The notes under the pieces are model-generated. The model did not search any database. It saw nothing but the letters and a program-made list of their open reading frames with translations, and was not told the origin of the DNA. The translations under genes and the position numbers were made by a program. A DNA stretch of 64,000 nucleotides from Nematocida parisii ERTm1 (Eukaryota > Microsporidia): positions 119,093 to 183,092 of the forward strand of contig NW_013524650.1 in assembly GCF_000250985.1 (NCBI RefSeq). Reading direction: 5' to 3'. This document shows positions 46,399 to 55,118 of this stretch, piece after piece; within the stretch, counting starts at the first letter, position 1, and the number at the start of each line of letters is the position of its first letter.

Positions 46399-46428
46399 TT
46401 GGCGGGCGCGGGAGGTGAAAAATATAAA
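46399..46428 (+). promoter_or_regulatory. E2F-like GC element and TATA box upstream of MSH6
   Basis: TTGGCGGGCGCGGGAGG (46399-46415) is an isolated GC island in AT-rich DNA and fits the E2F/DP consensus (TTSGCGC / TTGGCGGG). TATAAA follows at 46423-46428, 29 bases before the ATG at 46452. Mismatch-repair genes are G1/S-regulated by E2F or MBF in many eukaryotes. No AAATTT signal is present here, unlike most genes in this window. Confidence 0.5.
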
Positions 46429-46451
46429 AGAGGAAGTGTAAAAGAAAAATC

Positions 46452-48269
46452 ATGCAGACTCAAGTAAGAAAGTGTAATATTATGTCATGGCTAACCAAAA
46501 AGCAGAAAGCAGTGCCAGTGGAGCCGTGCAGTAGCAGTGACATGGACTGCAGCCAGATTGAATCAACAGAAGAAAGTAGCCCTCAAATAGACTCACAGCC
46601 AAATTTAATTTCTATTACAGCACCTGCTAGAAAAGAGAATAATCCGAATAAAATAAAGGCTGCTCCAAAAAGCATAAATAGGAGAGAAGAAATAAAAAAC
46701 TCAGCAGACTTATTTGAAGAGGAAGTAGAGGAGGGTGAGGAAGAGAAGAAATCTTTTCTTTCACCCCCTGTGGATAAGTTTGGAAGAAGTCCTGGGGACA
46801 TAGGATATGACAAAAGCACACTGTATATATCAGATAAGGAGTTATCTGCTATGACTCCATGTGAAGAGCAATTCTGGCGTATAAAGATGGAGTACTTTGA
46901 TACGATTGTTTTCTTTAAGAAAGGAAAGTTCTATGAGTTGTTTGCAGAAGATGCCGTTCTCTCATCTGAGCTATTTGGGCTGAAGCTAACAAAAAGAGGA
47001 ACAATGAAAATGACAGGGATCCCAGAGATGTCTCTTGATATGTGGATAGAGAAGTTTATATACAAAGGGTATAAAGTAGCAATTGTAGACCAGAAAGAAA
47101 CCAGTGTGTCTCAGAACATGAGAGTTAAATCAGGAGAAGCCAAACAAAAAGTGATTGAAAGAGAACTGAAAGAAGTAGTCACAGAAACAACCACCAGTTC
47201 AGAAGGCATAGGAATATGCAGCTTGTTTGTTCGTGAGATAGATGGCACAGAAAAAGCAAATGTCACAATATCTGTATTTAGGCCGATGGAGTCTGAATTT
47301 TTTGTGTTATCATTTGAAGATGATAGAGAGCTATTCTCTACGCAGAGCATACTAAAAAAAGAGAATATTAAAGAAATTATAACCAATGCATCTGTTCCAT
47401 TTAAAGAAAAGATTGTCCGGGTGCGGCCAGATGTGTGGGGACAAAATGTGTCTCCTATAATTGAAAAAATGGGAAACTCAGGACTCAGTTTAGAGGGAGA
47501 AAAAAAGGAAGCTCTTGAGATTCTTCTTTCCTATCTGGAATACTTAAAGTATGCATTTACTCCCAAGCTAATAGAGTATAGCGAGAAAACAAAAAATCAG
47601 ATGCAAATTGACGGGAGAACAATAGAAATGCTGTGCTTAGTGGATGGCCCAAATAGAAAGGAACAATCTGGAAACTCTCTTTTCCGGCTTATAGACCAAA
47701 CTAGAACAAAGCAGGGAAGAAGACTTCTTAGACAATGGATTATTCGGCCTCTTTCCTGCCTTAGCAAAATAGAAAAAAGATATGCCACAGCAGAGCTACT
47801 AGATAGTGTTCCAGAGAGAGATATGCTTGAGTCGTATTTGCAGCAAGTAGGGGATATTAGCGATTTTGTGAAGAAGGCAAAGAATTATAAGATACGCGCA
47901 GAGGAAATAAGAAAGCTTTCTTCTTCTTTAGATGCGGTTAAATCCATATATGCAATATTACAGTCTATACTGGCAAGAAGTACACCGAATGAGATAGAAA
48001 TGACTTGTTTGCAAGTGATTTGTGAAAAGATCCATACTTTTGCAGTAATTGATGAAATAACTCTGGGATTTGATATTTCCGGTGATATTATGCCACTAAG
48101 CACAGATGCCGAGCTTATTTCTGCTGAAAAGCACAAGAAGAAAGTAGTAAACATTCTTGAGGTATATGGAAAAAAAGAATCTGCAGCAGCAGGAGTTGAG
48201 TTCTTAGTCAAAAAAATAGGAAGAGAGCACTATTTAGAAGTGCAAGAGAACAGAGTCTCTTTTGCTTGA
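46452..48269 (+). CDS. MSH6: Msh6, N-terminal two-thirds (frameshifted gene)
   Basis: 605 codons up to a TGA at 48267-48269. Disordered N-terminus, then the mismatch-binding domain with 'YFDTIVFFKKGKFYELFAED' containing the F-x-E mismatch wedge (F-Y-E), 'TKRGTMKMTGIPEMSLDMWI', connector, and the core/lever with 'RTKQGRRLLRQWIIRPL'. The frame ends within the clamp region ('REHYLEVQENRVS'), and the remainder continues in another frame from about 48260. Msh6 pairs with Msh2 (MutS-alpha) to recognise base mismatches. A Met ten codons in (MSWLTKKQK) is an alternative start. Confidence 0.92.
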   Translation: MQTQVRKCNIMSWLTKKQKAVPVEPCSSSDMDCSQIESTEESSPQIDSQPNLISITAPARKENNPNKIKAAPKSINRREEIKNSADLFEEEVEEGEEEKKSFLSPPVDKFGRSPGDIGYDKSTLYISDKELSAMTPCEEQFWRIKMEYFDTIVFFKKGKFYELFAEDAVLSSELFGLKLTKRGTMKMTGIPEMSLDMWIEKFIYKGYKVAIVDQKETSVSQNMRVKSGEAKQKVIERELKEVVTETTTSSEGIGICSLFVREIDGTEKANVTISVFRPMESEFFVLSFEDDRELFSTQSILKKENIKEIITNASVPFKEKIVRVRPDVWGQNVSPIIEKMGNSGLSLEGEKKEALEILLSYLEYLKYAFTPKLIEYSEKTKNQMQIDGRTIEMLCLVDGPNRKEQSGNSLFRLIDQTRTKQGRRLLRQWIIRPLSCLSKIEKRYATAELLDSVPERDMLESYLQQVGDISDFVKKAKNYKIRAEEIRKLSSSLDAVKSIYAILQSILARSTPNEIEMTCLQVICEKIHTFAVIDEITLGFDISGDIMPLSTDAELISAEKHKKKVVNILEVYGKKESAAAGVEFLVKKIGREHYLEVQENRVSFA

Positions 48270-49176
48270 ATCAAAGTATATACCCTCTGGATCAACAAAA
48301 ACAACTGCTAGATACACTACAGCAGAGCTTCGAAAACTATCAGAGACATACCTTGAGGCAGAAGAGAAAATAGCATTCTTGGCAGCAGAGTCAGTCTTTA
48401 GAATTTCAAAAAGAATTAGCGAGAATGACATATGCCTGCAAGATATTTCTGTGGGGATTGCTGCTTTAGACTGCCTTGTCTCATTTGGATATATTTCTGG
48501 GGTAAAGCCATTATTTTCAGAATCTCTGCAGATAAAAGGACTTGTGAATGTGGGAAACACACACATCCCAAATGACATAGATATATTCCCAGAAAACAAG
48601 CTAATTGTTCTTACAGGCCCAAATATGGCAGGGAAGTCTACTTTTTTAAGAAATGTCTCAACTGCAATTGTGCTTAGACAGATTGGCGCTAAAGTCCCTG
48701 CTTCTTTCTTCTCTGGCCCTATTTATGATAGAATATTTACCCGAATAGGAGCAAATGACAACCTCCTTGAAGGCGAGTCTACATTCCAAATAGAAATGAA
48801 AGAAACTGCAAATATTCTCACTAATGCCACTGAAAACTCTTTTGTTATAATAGACGAGCTAGGAAGGGGCACTTCAACAAAAGAAGGATCTACAATTTCA
48901 ATGGCAGTCAAAGAATACTTGAAAAAGATCAAGTGTACCACTTTATACGCCACCCACTTTTTTAGTGCAATTGTTGAAGGAGATATAACAATGAAAATGA
49001 ACTATAAGCATATTACTAACTCAGAGGAGGAGCAAGAAATAGTTTATTTGTACAAACTAGTGGATGGAATATGCAGTGACTCCTGTGGAATAGACATATG
49101 TAAAATGACAAAAGTCCCTAAAGAAGTAATCAACCGTGCTCTAGAGATAAAGCAAATCAGAGCAAAAAGTGTATAA
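48262..49176 (+). CDS. MSH6: Msh6, C-terminal ATPase part (continuation after frameshift)
   Basis: About 304 codons with no ATG at their start. The frame begins at LLESKYIPSG, exactly where the upstream frame loses similarity, and carries 'RYTTAELRKLSETYLEAEEK', the Walker A 'LTGPNMAGKSTFLRN', Walker B/signature 'VIIDELGRGTSTKEGS' and the conserved TLYATHF. The joint is a TTTT run at 48260-48263: one base fewer there would make a continuous protein (...NRVSLLESKY...). Reading past the TGA by skipping one T after GCT would also join the frames. Whether this is real gene decay, recoding or a base-call error cannot be decided from sequence alone. Confidence 0.9.
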   Translation: MLESKYIPSGSTKTTARYTTAELRKLSETYLEAEEKIAFLAAESVFRISKRISENDICLQDISVGIAALDCLVSFGYISGVKPLFSESLQIKGLVNVGNTHIPNDIDIFPENKLIVLTGPNMAGKSTFLRNVSTAIVLRQIGAKVPASFFSGPIYDRIFTRIGANDNLLEGESTFQIEMKETANILTNATENSFVIIDELGRGTSTKEGSTISMAVKEYLKKIKCTTLYATHFFSAIVEGDITMKMNYKHITNSEEEQEIVYLYKLVDGICSDSCGIDICKMTKVPKEVINRALEIKQIRAKSV

Positions 49177-49922
49177 TTTTGAGATCTACCCATATCATCT
49201 TGTGCGTATAGCCAATTATATATTCAGTTGGTATACGTCTTCTCTTTAGTAATAATTTCGGAATGTTTGAGTTAATTATGTCTAATTCAGTTGTACAAGC
49301 AGTACTAAATATATTTATCGCAGCAATTAAGCGCATAATAATAGAAATGCCCCAAAATGTTCTGAATATGGCAGATATTATAAAGATTTAAATAAAAATG
49401 TGTTATAAATAAGTCTAATCTTAAAGCGTATTTTATATATTAGATAGAACTGTCCACTGCATGAATAGTGTATGTTTAGTTTAATCTGTAATAAGCGCAG
49501 AAAACATTTCAACGCTTTAATAACTAGGCATTTAATGCAGTTCTTGTATAAATTTGCCATATCTGCATATCTAAACATAAGCTTAATTGATAATCATTAA
49601 TAAGTTCTCTACTTAGCACAGTTCTCTTCCTGTACATGTGTTTAAATAATAGGCAATGTATTAGAAGCAATAGAACGCAGTCTAGTCCAAATTTAACTGT
49701 ATATGCACCCATAGTACATAATATTACCACAATACGCATGCGAATTGGCCTTATGTAGTGTAAATAGTAGTGGCATGGCTCTAGGAGTTCTAGTGCATTT
49801 GTACCTCTGTGCTATATTGTGTATTTACAAAAACCAATGGATAGTACGAATTCCTAGAATATGCGGCGGTATGTGTGACTATGCATGTACTCATGTGCTT
49901 ATATGTAAATCAAAAGTTTATT
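49177..49922. other. Spacer with one possible very short ORF
   Basis: 746 bp. Apart from the 42-codon ORF at 49263-49391, only weak chance frames are visible (49524-49739 minus, 49745-49969 plus), none with a start signal. Confidence 0.5.
49263..49391 (+). CDS. Possible 42-residue membrane peptide
   Basis: ATG at 49263 after AATAATTTCGG, stop TAA at 49389-49391. One moderately hydrophobic helix (SVVQAVLNIFIAAIKRIIIE) with basic residues. The size suits tiny subunits such as Ost4 or Tom proteins, but no family match is seen. Could be chance. Confidence 0.25.
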   Translation: MFELIMSNSVVQAVLNIFIAAIKRIIIEMPQNVLNMADIIKI

Positions 49923-50789
49923 CTATGTCTGAGTGCTATTTCCTATCTGACTCTCCATCCATGTTCTGAGATAGTTCATCCAAAATGTGTTACTGGGCCC
50001 TGGATTTCTCCATCTATTACTCCCTGTGTATGTGCGATTCATTTTCTTGTATATACTCCGGTGGGGATCTGTGCTAGCATCCCCTTCAAACAGCCACGAT
50101 AAGTCTTTGTCTATATTCGTATACAAAATAGGGCCTGCTTTATATATAACCCCCTTAGAATTTGTCTGTAGAATAGTAATAGACCCACTATCCCCGTCTT
50201 CTTTCCGAATTACAGCGCGTGCCAGCGAATAGTCAATTGTCTTTACACTATACTCACCATTACTATTCTTTTTAACTAAAACATTGCTTTGGTGCAGATC
50301 CCTGTGCTCTACCTGCAGCTCATTCATTACGTAAAAGCACTTTCTAAGCTCGTCCTCAATCATATTAACATCTCTATGTGTCATAAGAGACCAGTCAAGC
50401 TTTTCAAGCTCGCGTCCACCATACTCCATTTCAATCACGCCAAATAATCCGGATGAGTTATTCGCCTGTGGTATAATGTTCTCTGCTTGATTTTTGTTTC
50501 TTCTTGCCCAGTCTCTGGATATTTCTATTAGCTCTCGTGGATACCGGGAGTTCACCATATACCACGCATATATTTTGGTAGAATATTCAGAACAGTTCAT
50601 TCGCTCCATCACCAAGCACTCCTTAATAAAATGGTCAACCATCGTGTGCTGTACTTTCACATAGTTCTTTTTCATCGTAATGGGAACTACTTTATAAACC
50701 CGCTGCGTCTTTTTGTCTATATATATCTCACAAAAAGTAGACTCTCCCAGCTTTCCCACCGGGTAATCGGTAAAAATGAAAATGAACAC
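49923..50789 (-). CDS. Haspin-type histone H3 kinase, catalytic domain
   Basis: The frame encodes a divergent kinase domain: 'YPVGKLGESTFCEIYIDKKT' (glycine loop), 'VYKVVPI' (ATP-binding Lys), 'MNELQVEHRDLHQSNVLVKK' (catalytic loop H-R-D-L-H-x2-N-x-L-V, characteristic of haspin), 'KTIDYSLARA' in place of DFG (haspin uses D-Y-T/S-L-S/A-R), and 'DLSWLFEGDASTDPHRSIYK' as in the haspin D-x-x-L-F-x-G-x-x-D-x-Q-x-x-I-Y-R region. Haspin phosphorylates H3 Thr3 to recruit the chromosomal passenger complex. The N-terminus continues in another frame upstream (50717-51094). The ATG-like start at 50787-50789 is not credible as the true one. Confidence 0.85.
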   Translation of the reverse strand: MFIFIFTDYPVGKLGESTFCEIYIDKKTQRVYKVVPITMKKNYVKVQHTMVDHFIKECLVMERMNCSEYSTKIYAWYMVNSRYPRELIEISRDWARRNKNQAENIIPQANNSSGLFGVIEMEYGGRELEKLDWSLMTHRDVNMIEDELRKCFYVMNELQVEHRDLHQSNVLVKKNSNGEYSVKTIDYSLARAVIRKEDGDSGSITILQTNSKGVIYKAGPILYTNIDKDLSWLFEGDASTDPHRSIYKKMNRTYTGSNRWRNPGPSNTFWMNYLRTWMESQIGNSTQT

Positions 50790-51094
50790 CAGTCTACTTC
50801 TTTAATTGTATCTGCATCCTCTAGGATATACTCGCTGTTCATAAAGCTGTCCCCACCAATGCTTTTCTTTCTTTCAATGCTCAGAGCACTTGCCACATCA
50901 ATATCTACTATCTCTATGCCATTGTAGTTAATCTCGTTGCTCTTTATTTTTTTGCTTCGATTCTCCCAAGTACTCTCTCTTTCTTTCTCGTCTTTTTCTT
51001 CATCTGCACGCTGCGCACTGTACATATCAGAGGAGTAATACGATGGGGCCAAGTATCCGAATGCGTTTTTTGCTCCTTTCACATATACATCCAA
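50717..51094 (-). CDS. Haspin, middle N-terminal segment (frameshifted)
   Basis: This frame overlaps the kinase frame by 73 bp and the next upstream frame by 16 bp. It contains 'AKNAFGYLAPSYYSSDMYSA', a charged linker and 'DADTIKEVDWCSFSF', after which the kinase frame takes over. The switch lies at an A5 run on the plus strand (50772-50776): one more base would join SFSF directly to FTDYPVGKLGES. It has no independent meaning as a protein. Confidence 0.6.
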   Translation of the reverse strand: MDVYVKGAKNAFGYLAPSYYSSDMYSAQRADEEKDEKERESTWENRSKKIKSNEINYNGIEIVDIDVASALSIERKKSIGGDSFMNSEYILEDADTIKEVDWCSFSFLPITRWESWESLLFVRYI

Positions 51095-51291
51095 AACTTG
51101 TTGCTTTTCTTTTTTTCTTTCTCCTGCACCTCTACATCTTCTATACGACTCTCCTTTTGCTTTACTTCTATTTTGTCTATATTCTGCTGAACTTGCTCTA
51201 CCATTGGAAGCACAAATAGCTCAGGCGCTGCAAGTATCCCTAAGCTCTTCCGGGATGGCTTGCTCTTACTTTTGAATGTACGTATTTTCAT
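51079..51291 (-). CDS. Haspin, extreme N-terminal segment (frameshifted)
   Basis: 70 codons from the ATG at 51289-51291 (MKIRTFKSKSKPSRKSLGIL), with an AATTATTTTTAGTTT start signal. It is basic and then Glu/Lys-rich, typical of a haspin N-terminus. Past a T7 run on the plus strand (51110-51116) the useful frame shifts to the 50717-51094 segment. Together the three pieces span 1.37 kb, about 456 codons, a normal size for a small haspin. Confidence 0.6.
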   Translation of the reverse strand: MKIRTFKSKSKPSRKSLGILAAPELFVLPMVEQVQQNIDKIEVKQKESRIEDVEVQEKEKKKSNKFWMYM

Positions 51292-51363
51292 AAACTAAAA
51301 ATAATTAGAATATTATAATAACCTTTCCTTACTCTTTAAATTCACTCTGCAATATATTTTTCT

Positions 51364-51855
51364 TTATATTAACCTAACTAACTTGTCCACCACTGTTTCA
51401 TCTGGCCTGTCAAGTGCTTCTTCTTCTTCTTTTGGCGTGACATGCTTTACATACCTTTTTATTATTCCGTGTGTTTCGTCATACTTTGTTTCTTTCTTTA
51501 GGTTCTCAATATTCTTTCTTTGCTTTTCTTTTAAGACTTCCATTACCATTATGTTCTTGTTCAGTCTGTAGTTGCATAGTCTTTTATTCCCATAGTACAA
51601 TAAAGTAATTACTATGCATAATATAATAAATAGTGCTATAATTCTTAGTATGTATAAATATGAAATAGTTTCTTTGCACACCCAGAGAATAGAAATGGCC
51701 CCTATACTTATGGCTGTAATTGACTTAAAAAATATGTCACTCGCACTCTCCTTTCTCTTCTTAAGATACTTGATTGTCTTCTCCTTTTCTTCTATCTGCT
51801 GTTCTAACTCTAAGATAGCTTGTCTGACAGACTTTTTACTGAATAAAATACCCAT
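51364..51855 (-). CDS. LNP1: Lunapark-like ER junction protein, short form
   Basis: 163 residues. MGILFSKKSV (possible N-myristoylation at Gly2, as in Lunapark), coiled coil 'ELEQQIEEKEKTIKYLKKRK', two close hydrophobic spans ('SITAISIGAISILWVC' and 'ILRIIALFIILCIVITLLYY') and a second coiled coil with 'LKEKQRKNIENLKKETKYDE'. This is the order in Lunapark, which stabilises three-way junctions of ER tubules. The C-terminal zinc finger (two C-x2-C pairs) is absent. ATG preceded by AATTTTTTTA. Confidence 0.65.
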   Translation of the reverse strand: MGILFSKKSVRQAILELEQQIEEKEKTIKYLKKRKESASDIFFKSITAISIGAISILWVCKETISYLYILRIIALFIILCIVITLLYYGNKRLCNYRLNKNIMVMEVLKEKQRKNIENLKKETKYDETHGIIKRYVKHVTPKEEEEALDRPDETVVDKLVRLI

Positions 51856-52105
51856 TAAAAAAATTATGTCATTCCGCTTATTTATAGTTTATGGGGGGTA
51901 AATTTATTCAAAATTACTTTTAGGTACTTCTTGTTTGCATCTTTATGACATAACTCTTTGAATTATCAGAAATAATCAGAACTTAATAGGAGATGCCATA
52001 AAAATTAATTCTTTATTTTAAAATCGATTTGGGGTATAGAGAGTATCCTACCGGTTTATAACAGAAAGTGTGTTTGTCTTTGATTATCTGAATCTGTGGC
52101 ATAAC

Positions 52106-52735
52106 TTAGTTCTCATCCTTTTTTGTCTTCTTTACTTTTCTTGTGCGCATTTTCATGGGAACATATGTGGAGAAAATAGAAATATCTCCCATTTCTTCAA
52201 TTAGCTTAACGGTGGTTTCATTTGTAAGGCCGAAGAACTCCTCAAGACTTGAGAATGACATCTTCTGAAACTCACTGCTGAAGTTATCCCAGATCTGGTC
52301 TCTTGGCCCTGCCCAGTGCTTTCCTCCGGTTGCACGGATTTCAAATATGCATTCTCCATTCACTGACCGCACTTGGCAGAAATAAGTTAATTTCTGGTCA
52401 CCTCCCTCTGGCGAGGCATATTTTCTTTTTATTTTGTATCCTATCGGATATATGTACATCGCATTATAGAATGAAGTATACTCCTCTGGAGGAAGTATCC
52501 CAATTGAAGTAAGGCTGAACTTGGAATGCGCCTTTCCTAGAACAATTGGAAATGTACTTTCTGTTTCAAATTCTGTATATTTTAACGGTCTTTGCCCTTT
52601 TATAAAAACAAGGAGGTCTAATAGTGCATCTCTTCTCTGCTGTAGCCCATGTAGTTCTCTGCGCCTCTCATCTGTTTTATTCTTAATCTCTATGTACCGC
52701 GTGAAGCACTCATTAAGCAAAGCATGGTCTTCCAT
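52106..52735 (-). CDS. FYR-domain (FYRN/FYRC) nuclear protein
   Basis: 209 residues from the ATG at 52733-52735; the longer frame to 52771 lacks a signal, while TATTTTTATTTTTAT immediately precedes this ATG. A coiled-coil N-terminus (about 1-45) is followed by FYRN-like 'YNAMYIYPIGYKIKRKYASP' and 'YFCQVRSVNGECIFEIRATG', then FYRC-like 'GPRDQIWDNFSSEF'. FYR domains occur in MLL/Set1-type proteins and in small coiled-coil FYR proteins such as TBRG1, usually in chromatin. The basic C-terminus (MRTRKVKKTKKDEN) may be a nuclear signal. Confidence 0.75.
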   Translation of the reverse strand: MEDHALLNECFTRYIEIKNKTDERRRELHGLQQRRDALLDLLVFIKGQRPLKYTEFETESTFPIVLGKAHSKFSLTSIGILPPEEYTSFYNAMYIYPIGYKIKRKYASPEGGDQKLTYFCQVRSVNGECIFEIRATGGKHWAGPRDQIWDNFSSEFQKMSFSSLEEFFGLTNETTVKLIEEMGDISIFSTYVPMKMRTRKVKKTKKDEN

Positions 52736-53379
52736 ATAAAAATAAAAATAGTGAATATTATAGAATGCCATATTCCGGCATAGAAGATTCTAGACATTCA
52801 GCGAGTATGGTTGAAAATATTGAATGTTTTTTAAGTACCATACATTTCTATATGCATTAGATATATTCCACCCAATTGGTTTCCGCTGTCTCTCTGTTTA
52901 TATAACCAAACCCATTATAATTAGTTATTTTAGTCAAGTCATTACACTAGCAATACATTACAATATATAGAATGTATAGGAATTGTATTTGTATATTAAT
53001 GCTTTACTAGTATCATATATAGCCTGAAGTTATATATTAAAATTTATAATTTGGAGTATTCTTGGACATATTACAGTGTATAATTAACTTACAGAATATT
53101 CTAATATAAGTATATGTTTATGCAAGCTGCTATTATACGTGCACTTCTTGATTTATGAATATTTCTGCTATTCTTAATAAATATTTACAGTGAAGATAAG
53201 TGTATATCTAATAGTGTACAGTTTTTAATAAAAATGTACAGGTTTATTTTAAATTCAAATCTATGAAGAAATAGAAAATACCATAAAATGAACCCATGCC
53301 TTTCAATTCACACACATAATGAGAAAATTAATGTATTATACAGTCAGAGCATACGAACAATCTTAAATTTAAATTAAAC
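52736..53379. other. AT-rich spacer
   Basis: 644 bp. No gene, clear repeat or strong hairpin is seen. Confidence 0.55.
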
Positions 53380-53445
53380 TAGCTGTTTTTCCTTAAAGAC
53401 TTAGACATATAAAAACTTGTTCTTTATTGAAAACCCAAAACTCTT
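53380..53445 (+). repeat. Left arm of a duplicated segment, before the LTR
   Basis: TAGCTGTTTTTCCTTAAAG...CCCAAAACTCTT matches 55377-55443 with few differences. The last five bases (CTCTT) are the left target-site duplication of the LTR. Confidence 0.85.
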
Positions 53446-53785
53446 TGACGTACTCACAAGGAGTAACGCCACCGCCGCCCTGCTACGTAGCCAAGAGAGA
53501 GAAGAGAGTGAAAGGGAAGAGCTCTTTATTGTCTTTAGGAAGCGGCCCACGCCTGCGCGAGCACGGAGTCCAAGGGCGCAGTTGTGTTAGGCCTGGCGCT
53601 GAAGTTAAGCCGTCGATGCTTCCCTGAGTCTCCCCCTAAATTGGGGGAAGAGCTCCGGTTAAATAGTCGGAAGTTGATATACTGATTCAGAGATCCCGGC
53701 CTTTGCTTTGGCGGGATCACCGCGCGAGCTGGCGCGCAGACGGATCGCCCTCGGGGGCTCCCGTCCGAGTGATGGTGTCACTACA
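53446..53785 (-). mobile_element. Solo LTR of a retrotransposon with 5-bp target duplication
   Basis: 340 bp starting TGACGTACTC and ending GTCACTACA, so it has TG...CA ends. It is flanked by perfect CTCTT copies at 53441-53445 and 53786-53790. It is far GC-richer than its surroundings. On the minus strand a TATA-like CTATTTAAC is followed downstream by ACAATAAAG, suggesting that transcription orientation. No internal coding region and no second LTR are seen, as expected after LTR-LTR recombination. The related segment at 55377-55750 shows the same flanks joined without the insert. Confidence 0.88.
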
Positions 53786-53918
53786 CTCTTATATAGTTTT
53801 AATTCCAATCATTTAAGATATCAATATGCCCATTGCCACCAATAATGGATGTTCATATATTAATATCATACTTAGCCATTGCTCATCTGGATCTAACTAT
53901 CCCAAACTAACAGTATTA
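53786..53918 (+). repeat. Right arm of the duplicated segment, after the LTR
   Basis: CTCTTATATAGTTTTAATT... and then TATATTAATATCATACTTAG...ATCTAACTATCCCAAACTAAC match 55439-55465 and about 55678-55735. The paralogous copy has about 190 bp of extra DNA between the two blocks. Confidence 0.75.
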
Positions 53919-55118
53919 TTAAAATAATAAATTATTCATAATTTCTTTTGTTTCATTAGGGAATATTCTAAATATACTCATAATAATTATAAATATTATT
54001 ATAAATATTATTATAAGAATACTTAATACTCTTTTAAATTTATGCTTAAATGATGCAGCTGTCCCATTAATAATTGAAATAATTGGTTCTATTGATTCTA
54101 AATACTTTTTAACTACGTTATTCTTAAACTTATCAGCGGTAAGTCCATTTCGGGTTATATTATTAAACATACTAGAGAAGTCAGTTATACTAATAATATT
54201 ACATACACTTTCACTATCATTTAAGTCATTTAAGTTTCCTTTAAGAGCATTTTTAAACTTTGCTTTAGATTCAGTGTCCATTTCATCTGTATACATAGAG
54301 GTATTATATACTGAACCGTATAAATCACAAATTGAATAAATTGGATGCCATGTTCCATGTTGTTTAATCTTATTAATGATTGGATCATATATTGAATCGT
54401 TTAAAAACTTAGAAAATTCAGCAGCACGCCACATATCTATTCTTGTAAGTAATTGCAATGATTTAATGTCATCATCAGTTATTTCTAAACTACTTGCATT
54501 TGAATGTTTTGTCTCATCATCACCCACATCAACTATAGTTAGATTATCACCATGTTTCACTAGTATATCTAATGCTCTCTGTAATCTAGAACACTCTCCT
54601 GATTCAGTCAATTCACACAGTTTATTAAATGCACCTTCTGATGTCATTTTATCATCTAATTCTTGTATATTTATGCTCTTACATAGTACATTAATAGAAG
54701 AATCAAAGAATTCCTTTCTTAATATATAAACACCTGCCATAATTATAGGATTATTTCCCATTAATCTATAAAATGCTTCTTTTTTATCTTCACTGTGTAA
54801 TTCTCCTGCTGCTTCTTTAATTATATCTATAATTGTATCGGCATTTTTTATAGATTCTATTATTTTATCTGTTATAATAATATCTTCATTATATTCAATA
54901 CCATCATAGATAATTCTATTATATATTTGTATATATAGTAGATTATATGCTAGCCTTTCTAATGGTTCTGGTAAATCTATGAATATTCCTTTTTCTTTGT
55001 TAATTTCTGTTACTATGTCGTATAATGTGTTTATATCTTCTTCTTTCATCTTTCCTTGTTTACTGAATTTATTCTGTACTTGTTTTCTTAATGTGTCCGT
55101 ATCAATATTATATGTCAT
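53919..55118 (-). CDS. Tail-anchored protein, unknown
   Basis: 399 residues. A long helical, acidic cytosolic part with no recognised domain, then one strongly hydrophobic segment near the C-terminus (VLSILIIIFIIIFIIIMSIF) and a short tail: the layout of a tail-anchored membrane protein. ATG at 55116-55118 after AAATTTTTAT. It sits between the solo LTR with its duplicated arms and another unknown membrane gene, so it looks lineage-specific. Its codons are very A/T-rich compared with neighbouring housekeeping genes. Confidence 0.75.
   Translation of the reverse strand: MTYNIDTDTLRKQVQNKFSKQGKMKEEDINTLYDIVTEINKEKGIFIDLPEPLERLAYNLLYIQIYNRIIYDGIEYNEDIIITDKIIESIKNADTIIDIIKEAAGELHSEDKKEAFYRLMGNNPIIMAGVYILRKEFFDSSINVLCKSINIQELDDKMTSEGAFNKLCELTESGECSRLQRALDILVKHGDNLTIVDVGDDETKHSNASSLEITDDDIKSLQLLTRIDMWRAAEFSKFLNDSIYDPIINKIKQHGTWHPIYSICDLYGSVYNTSMYTDEMDTESKAKFKNALKGNLNDLNDSESVCNIISITDFSSMFNNITRNGLTADKFKNNVVKKYLESIEPIISIINGTAASFKHKFKRVLSILIIIFIIIFIIIMSIFRIFPNETKEIMNNLLF

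Noticed and set aside
49524-49969. Frames of 71 and 74 codons on opposite strands
   Set aside because: No start signals or recognisable motifs, and the hydrophobic composition is typical of chance AT-rich frames.
53580-53650. GAAGTTAAGC-like word suggesting a 5S rRNA
   Set aside because: The rest does not fit the 5S secondary structure. TG/CA ends, the 5-bp target duplication and the empty paralogous site show that the block is an LTR.
53427-53720. Two short frames of 61-66 codons
   Set aside because: They lie inside the solo LTR and arise from its GC-rich sequence.
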